Positions 53,935 to 64,000 of a stretch of 64,000 nucleotides of DNA are shown here, in pieces (position 1 is the first letter of the stretch; each line of letters starts with the position of its first letter). The notes under the pieces are model-generated. The model was not told where the DNA came from and did no database searches. It saw only the letters and a program-made list of their open reading frames with translations. The stretch comes from Lota lota (lineage: Eukaryota > Chordata > Actinopteri > Gadiformes > Lotidae), in contig JACYXH010000090.1 of assembly GCA_026745465.1 (NCBI GenBank), positions 181,001-245,000 of the forward strand. The letters run 5' to 3'. Position numbers and translations under genes: made by a program.

Positions 53935-54582
53935 CGGTTGTAGTAAAAACTGGCAGGTCATGGGAACCATATCTAGAAATAAACTAAAGTCTGGTGGAGG
54001 AGATACGACGAGTGCCATATTCAAATTACATACTTTAAAGTACACACACGCACACACAATCACACACACAGAGTGGCAAACGTCTTTCTTTGGGAGTGAG
54101 CGGAGTCCCAATGCGTTTCCGGTCGTCCAAAGTGGATTTAGACGTCTGTTCTCGGTGTGACCGCACCTAATATTGACTGACGGATATCCTCCCTCTACTC
54201 ACACCACTGTCTCGCGTTTTTATTTCTTTTACTTGCCCCATTTTAAGATTTCCTTTTTTTTCACACTTTTCTTATTTTCTTGCTAAATTCCTCCCATCCC
54301 ATTATACGGTGTGTAATCGAGTCGCCCTGTATGGTTTCTCCCTTTTCATAGCAGAGAGGCAGACCAAATCCATATGTCTCAACACAGCACTCTGTACAAT
54401 GGATTATTTTGACTTACATTTTGATTCAATCATTGACACAAATAATAAACATTATCAGTAGACATGTATAATCTCTGTACTGCTATTCATTTACATTGAC
54501 ACTTGTAGAGGTAACATACAGCCAAATTCAAGAAGAAAGACATTCTGTAGACTGTTATTCACAGCACACACTATCCCTATTC

Positions 54583-54584
<2 letters not shown>

Positions 54585-54663
<79 letters not shown>
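54585..54663. repeat. (CTAT)n tetranucleotide repeat, about 19 units
   Basis: Perfect ctat array, followed by a short (CT)n at 54690-54711. Confidence 0.98.
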
Positions 54664-55810
54664 CAGTATCTGTAGGTCTGTCTGTATTTGTCTCTCTCTC
54701 TCTCTCTCTCTCCATGTCTCTCTCGCTCATATTCACAGCACACAGATGCTATTCTCTCCCCCCTCCTTCCCCATCCCCACATTCCCCACATGCCACTCCA
54801 CCTCCAACAACACCTTCCCCTCTCTACTCCTTCCTCTCTCTCTCTCACCCCCATCCCTCCATCATCTCACATCTCGCAGCCTTGCGATCGCAGAAGGGTG
54901 GGTGGGGGGGAGGGGTCTCGTAGAGCAGGAAGGAAGGTCATGATATGAAACACCTCGTGCGGTTTGCAGCGTCGCTTGGAAACGGAAATGATACGTAGAG
55001 CGTGGGGCGGCATTCAGATGCGTCAGCTGTCTGACTACGACTGTAATATAGATTGGGGGACAGCGAGTGGGAGAAAGGGAGAGAGAGAACGGGAGATGGG
55101 GTATAGAGAGTAACGAGCAAGGGTATAGTGAGCGTGGAAGTCGAATAGTTACCCAGAGCTGTCAGTAGGGATTAGGGCATGCCTATTCTTGCTAGGTGTT
55201 CATGTTGGCCACGTATACTGTAGGACACTCGCGTGTGGGATCCACAAAGCCGGTTTTTGAGAGACAACATGAGATGGGAGTGTGTGTAGGCGGTCACCCA
55301 ACCCCTCTCCCCGTGTCTTCCACTGTCCCTATGCTCCATTCACTACCGCGCTCTGCTACAAACGAGTCATCCAGGTTGCATGCCAGAGGTATCTCGATGC
55401 CCAGTTGGCTGATTTGCAACCTTATTCATCATGATTTAGATTTAGCGAGGACCTTATGATTACTTATTCGTTAATCAAGTTTCTAAAATGACCTGTACCT
55501 CTGTGGCCAGCTGTGCTGAACTGATTTACATCCTGGACTGAGACGGAGACATATCTCATCTACAGTCAAGCGCTGTGTGTGTGTGTGTGTGCGTGTGTGC
55601 GTGTGCGTGGGTAAGTGTGTTTCTCATCTACAGTCTTTTGCCCTGTGCGTGTTTGAATACGTCAGAGATTACTTTGGTGGACTATGTGAGTGTGTGATGG
55701 AGGACTAAGCTATGAGTGGGTGGTAGGTTGGCTATTGTAACAATTACAGAAAGCTGTTCCTTTTTTTAATTTGTTTTACTTTGGGTAGGGGTGTGTGCGT
55801 TTTTGGGAGT

Positions 55811-55832
55811 GGGGGGGGGGGGGGGGGGGGGG
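55811..55832. repeat. G22 homopolymer
   Basis: Twenty-two consecutive G. Confidence 0.95.
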
Positions 55833-57268
55833 TGGGGAGCATAGAGAGAAGCCACAAAAAGAGCAAGCTACTAAAAATCCCTTGGTCTTGGGTAAACTAT
55901 AATGTGTCTCACCATACCACAGGGAAAACAATTTGATGAAATTCACTCGTGTGTGTCTATTTAGGCCTAGAAAATAACGCTGTTGGGTCCACGTTTAGCT
56001 GTAAATTGAGCACACGTGCATGCCAAAACGAATTTGAAAGGAATAAATAACCGACAGCATATGACAGGAGACTGCATCTGTTGATGTAATCAACCAGAGA
56101 CACCAGGCAGCATACGCTTGCATATGTTTAACAGCAAAAAATATGTCAGACTAGAAGATCTGCAGTCCGTAGCAGCTGGTGTGTCCGCCCTCTCTAGCAG
56201 CTGTTGCTGGAGACTACACATTATTTCTGTCTGTGTTAGCCTGCTAACATGCTAACATATTAACATGGAAACATGCTAACTTTGGTCTTGCATTTTGTGT
56301 CCCATAGGAAATTGGTTGAAGGGAATAGCATGATGTCACCTTCTATTTCGTACAAACCTATATGTTTCTTTATTAGTGCAGCCATCACTTTTGTTAAATG
56401 TTTTTATTAGATACTATGAGTGTCTGAAGACCAGCGGTTCAATCAAGCCATAATATTTTTTCCCCTCAAATCATTGTGGTCTGTTGAGAAAAAGGCAAGG
56501 AAATCCCACTTTGCATGAAAGTGATAAAGTAAGATAGCATGGGTTTAAGTGACCATCGAGGGTCCAATTTGAGCGAGGTGCCTGGGAAGAGAGCTTGCCT
56601 GAGCAGCACCATACAACTAGCTTGGAACCAGCCAGCTGCTCATTAACTTGAATGACGGCATGTTTATTTCTAGTTGGAAGGCACCCCACTGTTTTGAGAC
56701 GAATATTGCCTCATAGAACATAATACTTGAGATCTGCTCTAATGAGAAATACCGGGAAACAGGGGTTCTTACACATCAAACAAGTTTTGATGTACAATTG
56801 CCAAACGCAGATTACAAATAAATCCTTCAAACGTTCCACACTTCCCATAAGTGTGTCTGTACTACAGGATTGCACACATGCATGGTTAAATACAATGTGC
56901 ACTAGGCTTAGGCGACGCCTCACAACATCTATTTAGATATGCTCCCATCAGACATTCTGCAGAAGCTGGCACGTTTCTTGTGAGTGTTGATAACACACTT
57001 TGTAATGTTGTGCATTGTGTATTTGCACATTGCGATAGACCTCCTAGCAGTGGTTTCATACAGATTAGTAAGCAATCCTCAGAGAAAAAGAAAAACCTCC
57101 GTCATCCGTTTTGTTATTTCCCCAACATATTCTGCCTCACCACCCCTAGCTTCCTAACACACAGGCGAGGCCACTGCTGTGTACCCATACCTGTGAGCCT
57201 ATAATTGCTTTGCCTCAACTCCTCCTGAACAGCATTCACGGAGGTGCACCAGAATATAAACAGGGAGA

Positions 57269-57270
<2 letters not shown>

Positions 57271-57311
<41 letters not shown>
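57271..57311. repeat. (GT)n microsatellite, about 40 bp
   Basis: Perfect GT array. Confidence 0.98.
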
Positions 57312-57312
<1 letters not shown>

Positions 57313-58351
57313 GGTGTAAATGTAGCGAGTCTGTGCTACGATGAAACGGAGTATTCATCTTCACAAGACAGATGATACTGTCAGGGGTCTTCATGGGTCC
57401 CGATTACCCAGAATCCATCCTACCTCCATGTCGATGTGAAATTTTCCTAGGCCTCTGATTCCCGGCCGGACCATAATTAGCATGTCAGACCCCCGACCGT
57501 TCCAGGAACAGGACCCCCCCTGCGGAGACGTCCCCCCCACCCCACCCCACCCCCCTTTTCCCCCACCTCCCTCTTCTTCTTTTTCTCTGTTTCTTTTGTA
57601 AATGTCTTCCAGCAACCTCTCTATCCAGTTGGATATTTGAAACTGAAACCCAGCGGAGGAGGGAGGCAGCGTTTCAGGGGTCTGTCTTGAGGCGGGGATG
57701 GCGATGGATGGGGAGAGAGCGAGGGTCACAGACCAGCGGGTGCAGTCAAGGGAAAGAGAGACCAGCAGACATGTTAGACCCAGAGATCAGGAGAGACGGG
57801 GACGGGGAAGGAAGCCTGGACGGCCGGTTAAACAGGGAGAAGCGTCCTAGATCGGGGAAGTGGTAGTAATGTGTGTGTCGGAGGTAAACACTGGTGATGG
57901 TCCCTTGACGTTCATTGTGTTTCTTCCACGGCGATTAGAGCTCCATGCACTGCTGGTACTACTTGTAATAGTTCTCTACAATAACACTGGTTTATTCCAT
58001 TACTCTAATGGGTTCTGCATGGCCACTCATAACATTTTTATGAACATATTAAATGGCTCTTCGATGCAAACACACACACACACTCACACTCTGAACATAG
58101 TCTATTAAGGGCCAATTCCTTATTGTAACGTATGCACACAAATCTCAAATTAAAATGTTCACTGATCTTTAAATGTAGCTAATTCACTGTTTGACATAAA
58201 CAGCAGTTTTCAATTGCTCCACACACACGTACACACACGCACACACACACACACACACGTCATTAGCCTGTTCCGCAAACAGGACGTAACTCAGATTCCC
58301 AGAAAGCCTCATGGCGGTGACTAGCAGATGTCCTTGTAAGGTAGGATGGTG

Positions 58352-58514
58352 ATTGGCTGGTGTTTCACAAAGCCATGCGTTTAACCAATTTATCTATCCT
58401 CTCTGCCTCCCCCCCCTCCCCAGACCAACCCATCCCCTGACGTCATGAGCTCCACCGGCCTCAACTGTCCAATAGAGGCAAAGCCAATTAGCAGGGCTGA
58501 TTGCATTTGATTGG
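58352..58514. promoter_or_regulatory. Cluster of five CCAAT cores with a full CRE
   Basis: CCAAT/ATTGG cores at 58352-58356 (reverse), 58385-58389, 58469-58473, 58484-58488 and 58510-58514 (reverse), with the palindromic CRE TGACGTCA at 58438-58445. NF-Y and CREB/ATF sites often occur together in promoters. No exon is visible next to it, so an intronic enhancer or alternative promoter is only inferred. Confidence 0.4.
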
Positions 58515-58742
58515 CCAGGAGCCTGGCAGCATACATCAACCTTATCAAGATAATAAACTGGTAGGGGGAGGGGAGGTGCGCTATATGACGGACTGATAGA
58601 CACCAACATCAGGGTGGGAAAAAAAGACAAGATAACAGCAGCTCATTCCTTTATTTCAAAGGTTTTTGACGTTCGAATCCTGTTCACTTGAAACTACGTC
58701 TTGTGGCATTGTGTGTAGATCTATTATGGGACAGGGTTTTTT

Positions 58743-58942
<200 letters not shown>

Positions 58943-60490
58943 AGAGAGAGGGAATAAATACTTACTTGGTTCAGTGGTTGAGTAAAAGGTCTCCTTTCGA
59001 ACTAGAAGTTACTGTAAACAGTATCAGAAATATAGGTTTTCTTTGCCTAATATGAATTGTTAATTCAGCAGCTGGCCAACTATAAAATATATTTATTTAT
59101 TTTACAAACACTGTCTACGGCATAGATAGAGCGATTCCACAAACATGTCTCTTACAGTTCACTATTGCTTATAAATTGTTGATCAATATATTGATCAGCT
59201 TTGTCTCTAAAAGCACAAATAAATTACTCAGATAGTAATCCAGGTTAATGGTGTGCAGGCTTCAGCGTAATGTGATTGGTCTTCCCTGTTCTATTAACCC
59301 TGTTAATACTGTTTGCCTGTAGGTTCTCTGAGAAGTAAACTAGGTTACATATCTTAAATATACAGCCTATTTAAAGTGCCTCACTTAGTGCCATACTTTG
59401 TGGCAGACTTTTCCAAAGCTTTTGTCTCTAAGCCCTTCTTTAAGTAATTGAGAGTACAATTAAAGTGACTAATAAAGAAACATTACATAAAATGTTCCAC
59501 TTTAAGAAACATCCTTTAGCTATTAACAACGTATAAACAACATTAGCTATGTGTTAAAGCTGTGATTCATATTATTTTTGGTTATGTAGGAATTTGCTCA
59601 ATTTCACTGTTTTCGCTCGGTGCCAGATTTCACCCTCCACATTTTGTGTGGCAAGTCAGTGACAATCAGCTGGAACTCATTTCAGCCAATCATAACACAG
59701 CAATTGCTTAACCAGTGTAGCGTGACGTCCCTGTAGTTTGGTTGTTGTTGTATAATTACTCTTTAGGAGAGACCCGCCTCTTATAATGTATTGCGACAGG
59801 CAGGAGGTCAAAAGCACATCTTCACGTTGGTCCTCTCATAGCCTGTGGGGTTACAGATGAGGATGAGGAGGGCGTGGAGGGGAGGAAGCGAAGGGGTCGG
59901 AGAGCCGTCGGAGCACAGCGCAGACAGATGTTGTGTGGATGAGCGACTGAGGCTCAACACAGCTGCCAGATGTGGAGGAAGATGATTAAATATGCTGATA
60001 GTTCCTCTTTCTCTTTGTGCATTTAATATTTGACCCAACTCTTTGAAAGTGAATCACAGGCAAACACTCGCGAAAAACAAAACAGTTACAGTTAAAGCGA
60101 CAAACTCACAAATGCAGCAGCGCGCAAGCTCATAGGTGTGGAATGCAATGCGCTTGGGGCTTACACATTCACAGCCTTCATCAAGAAGAGCGGTTTCCAC
60201 AAAGTTGTCATCCAAGATGGCTGATCAAACATTTGTGATGTAAGGGAAGTCTTCTCCACTAAAAGTGCAACCATTTCACACATTTCCATTGATTCTTTTT
60301 AGGTCTCTCATTCTCTCGCTCTCTGACTCTGTCTCTCTCTCTCTCTCTCCCTCGTCTTTGCATAAGTCCCTCTCCCATTCCACCGCTAGCACAAGAGATA
60401 AGAACGCTACAACATCCGGTTGACTTGTGTCCCTGCAGATTCAATTAGCGTCGCTGGCTGGTAATGGAATTACACGGCATGTAAATTCCG

Positions 60491-60503
60491 CCCCCCCCCC
60501 CCC

Positions 60504-60535
<32 letters not shown>
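60491..60535. repeat. C16 followed by (CA)n
   Basis: C homopolymer (60491-60506) joined directly to a CA array. The same C17-(CA)n arrangement occurs at 61345-61391. Confidence 0.95.
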
Positions 60536-60536
<1 letters not shown>

Positions 60537-60650
60537 TCACTTAGCCAAGCGGGACGCCATTATAGCAACATTATTAGCATTCTTCCTGTTGAGGAGGTCA
60601 GGAGAAGGGCCTAGGGCTGTGGGGGACTTAAGCTGTTTCTTCATGTGACT

Positions 60651-61344
60651 GTTCCATCAGGGCTACGTCTTGCTAGGGCTGGGCATCCATCTTGTTGCAA
60701 TTGGGTTGTTTTTCCCTTTCCAAAATATAACATGTTTTATTGTGGGTGATAAATGTGTTCTGTGTGTGTGTGTACACACTTATATTTCTTCTGCTTTGTT
60801 TAACAATCGCGCAAGCATGACTCCCTCCAGGTGTGTGGCTCACTCGCTTCTGTCTTTCCTGAGAGTTTAATGTGGTACTTAAAGGCATCGCAATCAGCCG
60901 CTTAGCATGCAGCTAGCGCCAGCCGCACTGTGCTAGCTCCACCCGCTTCCCATAATCCTAGTCATAAAACAAACGCACACAACATTCACATTGATTTGCT
61001 GATAGTCCAAAGTTGTTCCCGTCGTACATACACACACAAACAAGCACACAGGCACACGTACACGCACGCACGCACGCACACACGCATGTACACACACACA
61101 CTCAGAGCGCTATCGCCCGCCTCCCTGCTTTCTGATTAGAGCCTATTTGACGCAGCTCCAAAATGTCACCTTTATTTGATGTTCTCCCAATTTGTTTTGT
61201 TTATAGCACAGTCAGTGGTGGCGCCAAGTGACAACTCATTAGATACTGCAGGGTCGTCCTCTTTGTCATTTTCTTTCCTTTTCTTCATCATGCAAATACA
61301 AATGTACCAATATTGGAAGGAGGAACAAATTGGCTGTGCTATAA

Positions 61345-61393
<49 letters not shown>

Positions 61394-61547
61394 TCCAGAA
61401 GAAACAAAAGTGTGTCCACACACACTCACACACTAATTCTTAACGACACATTTATCTCCCGCATAAAAACATTTTATGAAATTGAAAAACAACCCAATTG
61501 CAACAAGATGGATGCCCAGCCCTAGCAAGCTATTGCCCTGACGGAAC
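60651..61547. mobile_element. Inverted-repeat element, about 0.9 kb
   Basis: The left arm (60651-60800) and the right arm (61397-61547, read in reverse) share a start gttccRtcagggc. They then share a stretch of more than 30 identical bases (beginning ttgctagggctgggcatcc, ending attgggttgtttttc), a diverged middle, and gacacactt/tacacactt with tttcttctg at the inner end. The roughly 600-base centre holds no transposase-like frame. This fits a non-autonomous fold-back or MITE-type element. No target-site duplication was recognised. Confidence 0.65.
61345..61391. repeat. C17 followed by (CA)n
   Basis: C homopolymer (61345-61361) joined to a CA array, lying inside the inverted-repeat element next to its right arm. 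Confidence 0.95.
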
Positions 61548-62010
61548 ACACAAACGCGCATCTGCATGCAAGTGTGATCACCGCAGAGCCAGTTCATGGT
61601 GGGTGAACGAGAGGCCCGCCTGGTGATTAAAGCAGCAGCGCTTTAGGGGGAATAGGTAGGTCCATCCGTTTCTCAAACCCATCCGGACACCCTCTGTCTT
61701 CCAGCCGCTTGCTGCTGTTGATTTCCTGCACCCTGCAAATTGACCACCCCTTGCGGTGAGGCTTGTGATGGTCACTTCATCCGTGGGCTTGGCTAAGTCC
61801 CTCGCCACAGATTGTGTGTTAAGACAGCCTGAGAGAGGATTCACCTTTGTTTGTCCCCAACCAACCCCAACACACACACACACCCACAACACCCAGACGC
61901 ACACACGCATGTACACCTGCATACGCTCACGCGTGCACGTGCACACAAAAGCCATCTCGCTCAGTCCCCAGAGGGACTGGAGAGGTGGTGATGGTCACAG
62001 CATTATAATT

Positions 62011-62025
62011 CCCCCCCCCCCCTCC

Positions 62026-62097
<72 letters not shown>
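62011..62097. repeat. Very long C homopolymer (C12, then C71)
   Basis: C12, t, cc, t, then 71 consecutive C (62027-62097), followed by acacac. It is the longest homopolymer in the window. Confidence 0.95.
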
Positions 62098-62226
62098 ACA
62101 CACACTTCCTTCAGCCTCCCCCATCTCTCAGTGCTCATCACAGCTCGCAGGGAAGCGTTTGTATGCAGAGCACGCCGGCTCTCTGCAGATAGCCCGGTTG
62201 TGAAGAATATCAACCATTAAAGGGTA

Positions 62227-62246
62227 CCGCCGCCGCCGCCGCCGCC
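62227..62246. repeat. (CCG)n trinucleotide repeat
   Basis: Six ccg units after ggta. Short and intronic. Confidence 0.9.
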
Positions 62247-63229
62247 ACACACATTCTGTACACATCTCTTATTTCACAAGAAACGCTCTCAGTGAGACGC
62301 CCGGCCGGGGCTGACAACACCAACAAGCAGTGGGGTCCTTGTTGTCGCCAGAGTAGCGGTGATTGGCAGCTTGTTTCCTTTGTCGGCTCAAAGTGGTCTA
62401 GTTTTAACTAAGGGGACAGGGGACGGGCATCTAGCTGAGCTGGATTAAACAGGGCAAGCACAGGTACTCAACACGTTACTTAGTGTGTCACGTTAACGCT
62501 GTAGTAGTTTGCTTTTGTGGCTGCAGGTAGTTGTTAAGGTAGTCCAATTCATGTGTAGGGTATACAGGTAGTACGTTTATTCCCCCACTTGCATTTCCAC
62601 TTACTTTACTGAACGTAATGAAGAGGCATCAGAGCGATTAGCCATGCTGTGCGTAGCAGTATGTAGCACCGTGGGCCAAAGTCGCCTGCCAAACGTGAAG
62701 CGTGTTTCCCCATAGATGTGCAGTACTTCAAAGGCAGGGCACACATCCAACAGGATGTAGGGGAGCGATGGGGAAAAGGGTTGTGTGGAATACTGGGTTT
62801 GGGTGTTTGCTGCAGTGATTGAATGATTCCAGTTACCGGTGTGGGGAAGCCAGGAGGGTTGTGTTTTGTTGTGTTGTGTGCACTCTTGGTTCATGTTGGT
62901 TCAAACCGTCACAGGAGAGAACCGCCTTCAACTCTACGCACAAAACTGTCTTCCTCGTCTGAATTTCAAGTAAATATTACGTACAAAAAAACGATAGTAA
63001 AAAAAAACGTGTCTGCTGTCACAACAACTGTGGTCTCATGTTGTTCAGATAGGCAGGAAAAGCAGAAACCAGGACGCATCTTTTGTCCTGGTTGAAGAGG
63101 ACGAACAGGTTTGTAAACAAACAAACACTCATGCGCAAATACTGTGTATGTCATTCCTATTATTCCCTCTCTCTCACCAGCCTCTTAGGTGGTTAAATCG
63201 ATTTGAGCGAGCGAGTGGCGTTGCAGAGA

Positions 63230-63300
63230 GATGAAGCGAGAGAGGGAGAGAAGGACCGAGAGAGTGTGAGAGAGGGAGGGAGGGAGTGCATGAGTGAGGC
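63230..63300. repeat. Purine-rich (GAGA/GGGA) low-complexity tract
   Basis: Irregular gagag and gggag units over about 70 bp. The Ser/Leu/Pro-rich minus-strand frames here are its translation. Confidence 0.7.
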
Positions 63301-63725
63301 AATGGAACAGGACCAGAAGAAAGATGGAGGGAGGACAGGCGAGTAGGCGCAGGAGGAGGGAAAATAAAATCAATCGGACGATTCTCATTTGATGGTCTAT
63401 TTAAAACTGCTTGGGTTTGTGTTTGTTTTGGTGAAAAACAGAAAGAAAGAGAATACAAGATTTGTGTTGGTGGCTTGCAGTGGTGCCTTTAGGGGGTGGG
63501 GCCCATGACCTTTCAAAGCATCTGTCCTGCTGAGGCTCACTGGCACAATAACAGGACCTGGAGTTTGTCCTTAATGGCTCAGTAAACATACAAATGAGCT
63601 GGCTAGTACATCCCATCCCATTAAATGAATTGAACAATAGGCCCTTATCCTTATAACTGCTGCAGGTGCTTCCATTCTGTTCCGTTATGTTGTATTTTTC
63701 CAAAACGATTTGCTCACAATCGTTC

Positions 63726-63747
63726 CCACCTGGATATATCCAGGTGG
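63726..63747. promoter_or_regulatory. Perfect 22-bp palindrome with two E-boxes
   Basis: CCACCTGGATA is followed at once by its exact reverse complement. Each half contains CACCTG/CAGGTG, the E-box type bound by ZEB, Snail and some bHLH factors. Function is inference. Confidence 0.5.
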
Positions 63748-64000
63748 TTTCTGGAAATGAGACGCATTTAAGCCTGTAGCAGAGATCTTCTGTGCATTAG
63801 AAATGCAAGCAGACAAGTGGGTCTTGTTGAAAACCAAATGAAGATGGTCTTTATTGTTACCTTTTGGGGAAATGCATCCTGGTTTAATCATCCCACTTTT
63901 AACACATCCCTATGGGCAGCTCCCAGGGACCTTCTGCATTTATCATCAATGTTGTATTATTTGTATACATTTCTGATTATATCCTATCAATCTAAAGAAT

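Noticed and set aside
61756-62220. Frame with poly-proline (and poly-glycine on the minus strand)
   Set aside because: It is produced by the C71 homopolymer.
63830-63895. Segment tctttattgttaccttttgg-ggaaatgcatcc resembling fish LINE/SINE tails
   Set aside because: The resemblance is short and vague; not enough to call an element.

Overview
This is a stretch of a teleost fish nuclear genome. Only three coding exons are recognisable, and they belong to two genes on the + strand: the last exon of GTF2E1 (TFIIE alpha; 1613-2100) and the first two coding exons of STXBP5L (tomosyn-2; 21810-21974 and 31793-31890). From established knowledge, the same two genes lie side by side in the same order and orientation in human (3q13.33), so the window is an old conserved gene pair. 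The fish assignment rests on the diverged protein sequence, the kind of dispersed repeats and the extreme microsatellite load. A gadiform (cod-like) fish is a guess based on that load.

Layout. 1-1612 is the end of the last GTF2E1 intron, with a small AT-rich tandem repeat and a dispersed-repeat fragment. 1613-2100 is the final exon, followed by a 3' UTR with a good poly(A) signal at 2521. From about 2550 to 20850 is intergenic DNA made of unique sequence and long (CA)n, (GA)n and G-run repeats. It includes a full-consensus CTCF motif at 2992 and a 24-bp minisatellite at 10735. 20850-21809 looks like the promoter and 5' leader of STXBP5L: CCAAT and GC boxes, a REST/RE1-like site, a possible upstream ORF and a 27-base G run. 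Intron 1 is 9.8 kb. Intron 2 starts at 31891 and fills the remaining 32 kb. I could not find exon 3, so most of the STXBP5L protein lies beyond the window.

How the genes relate. GTF2E1 is a housekeeping general transcription factor subunit. STXBP5L is a neuro-endocrine inhibitor of SNARE-mediated exocytosis. They share no pathway. The CTCF motif just after GTF2E1 and the RE1-like site at STXBP5L would fit separate regulation of a ubiquitous and a neuronal gene, but this is inference.

Nothing here looks like a new protein-coding system. The most unusual property is repeat composition: about twenty G or C homopolymers of 15 bases or more (one of 71 C), no A/T run longer than about 13, and many uninterrupted dinucleotide arrays of 100-240 bp. 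Other points are a ~0.9-kb inverted-repeat element in intron 2, several perfect hairpins or palindromes, and a CCAAT/CRE cluster at 58.4 kb. Nearly all long reading frames in the window are translations of simple repeats and were discarded.
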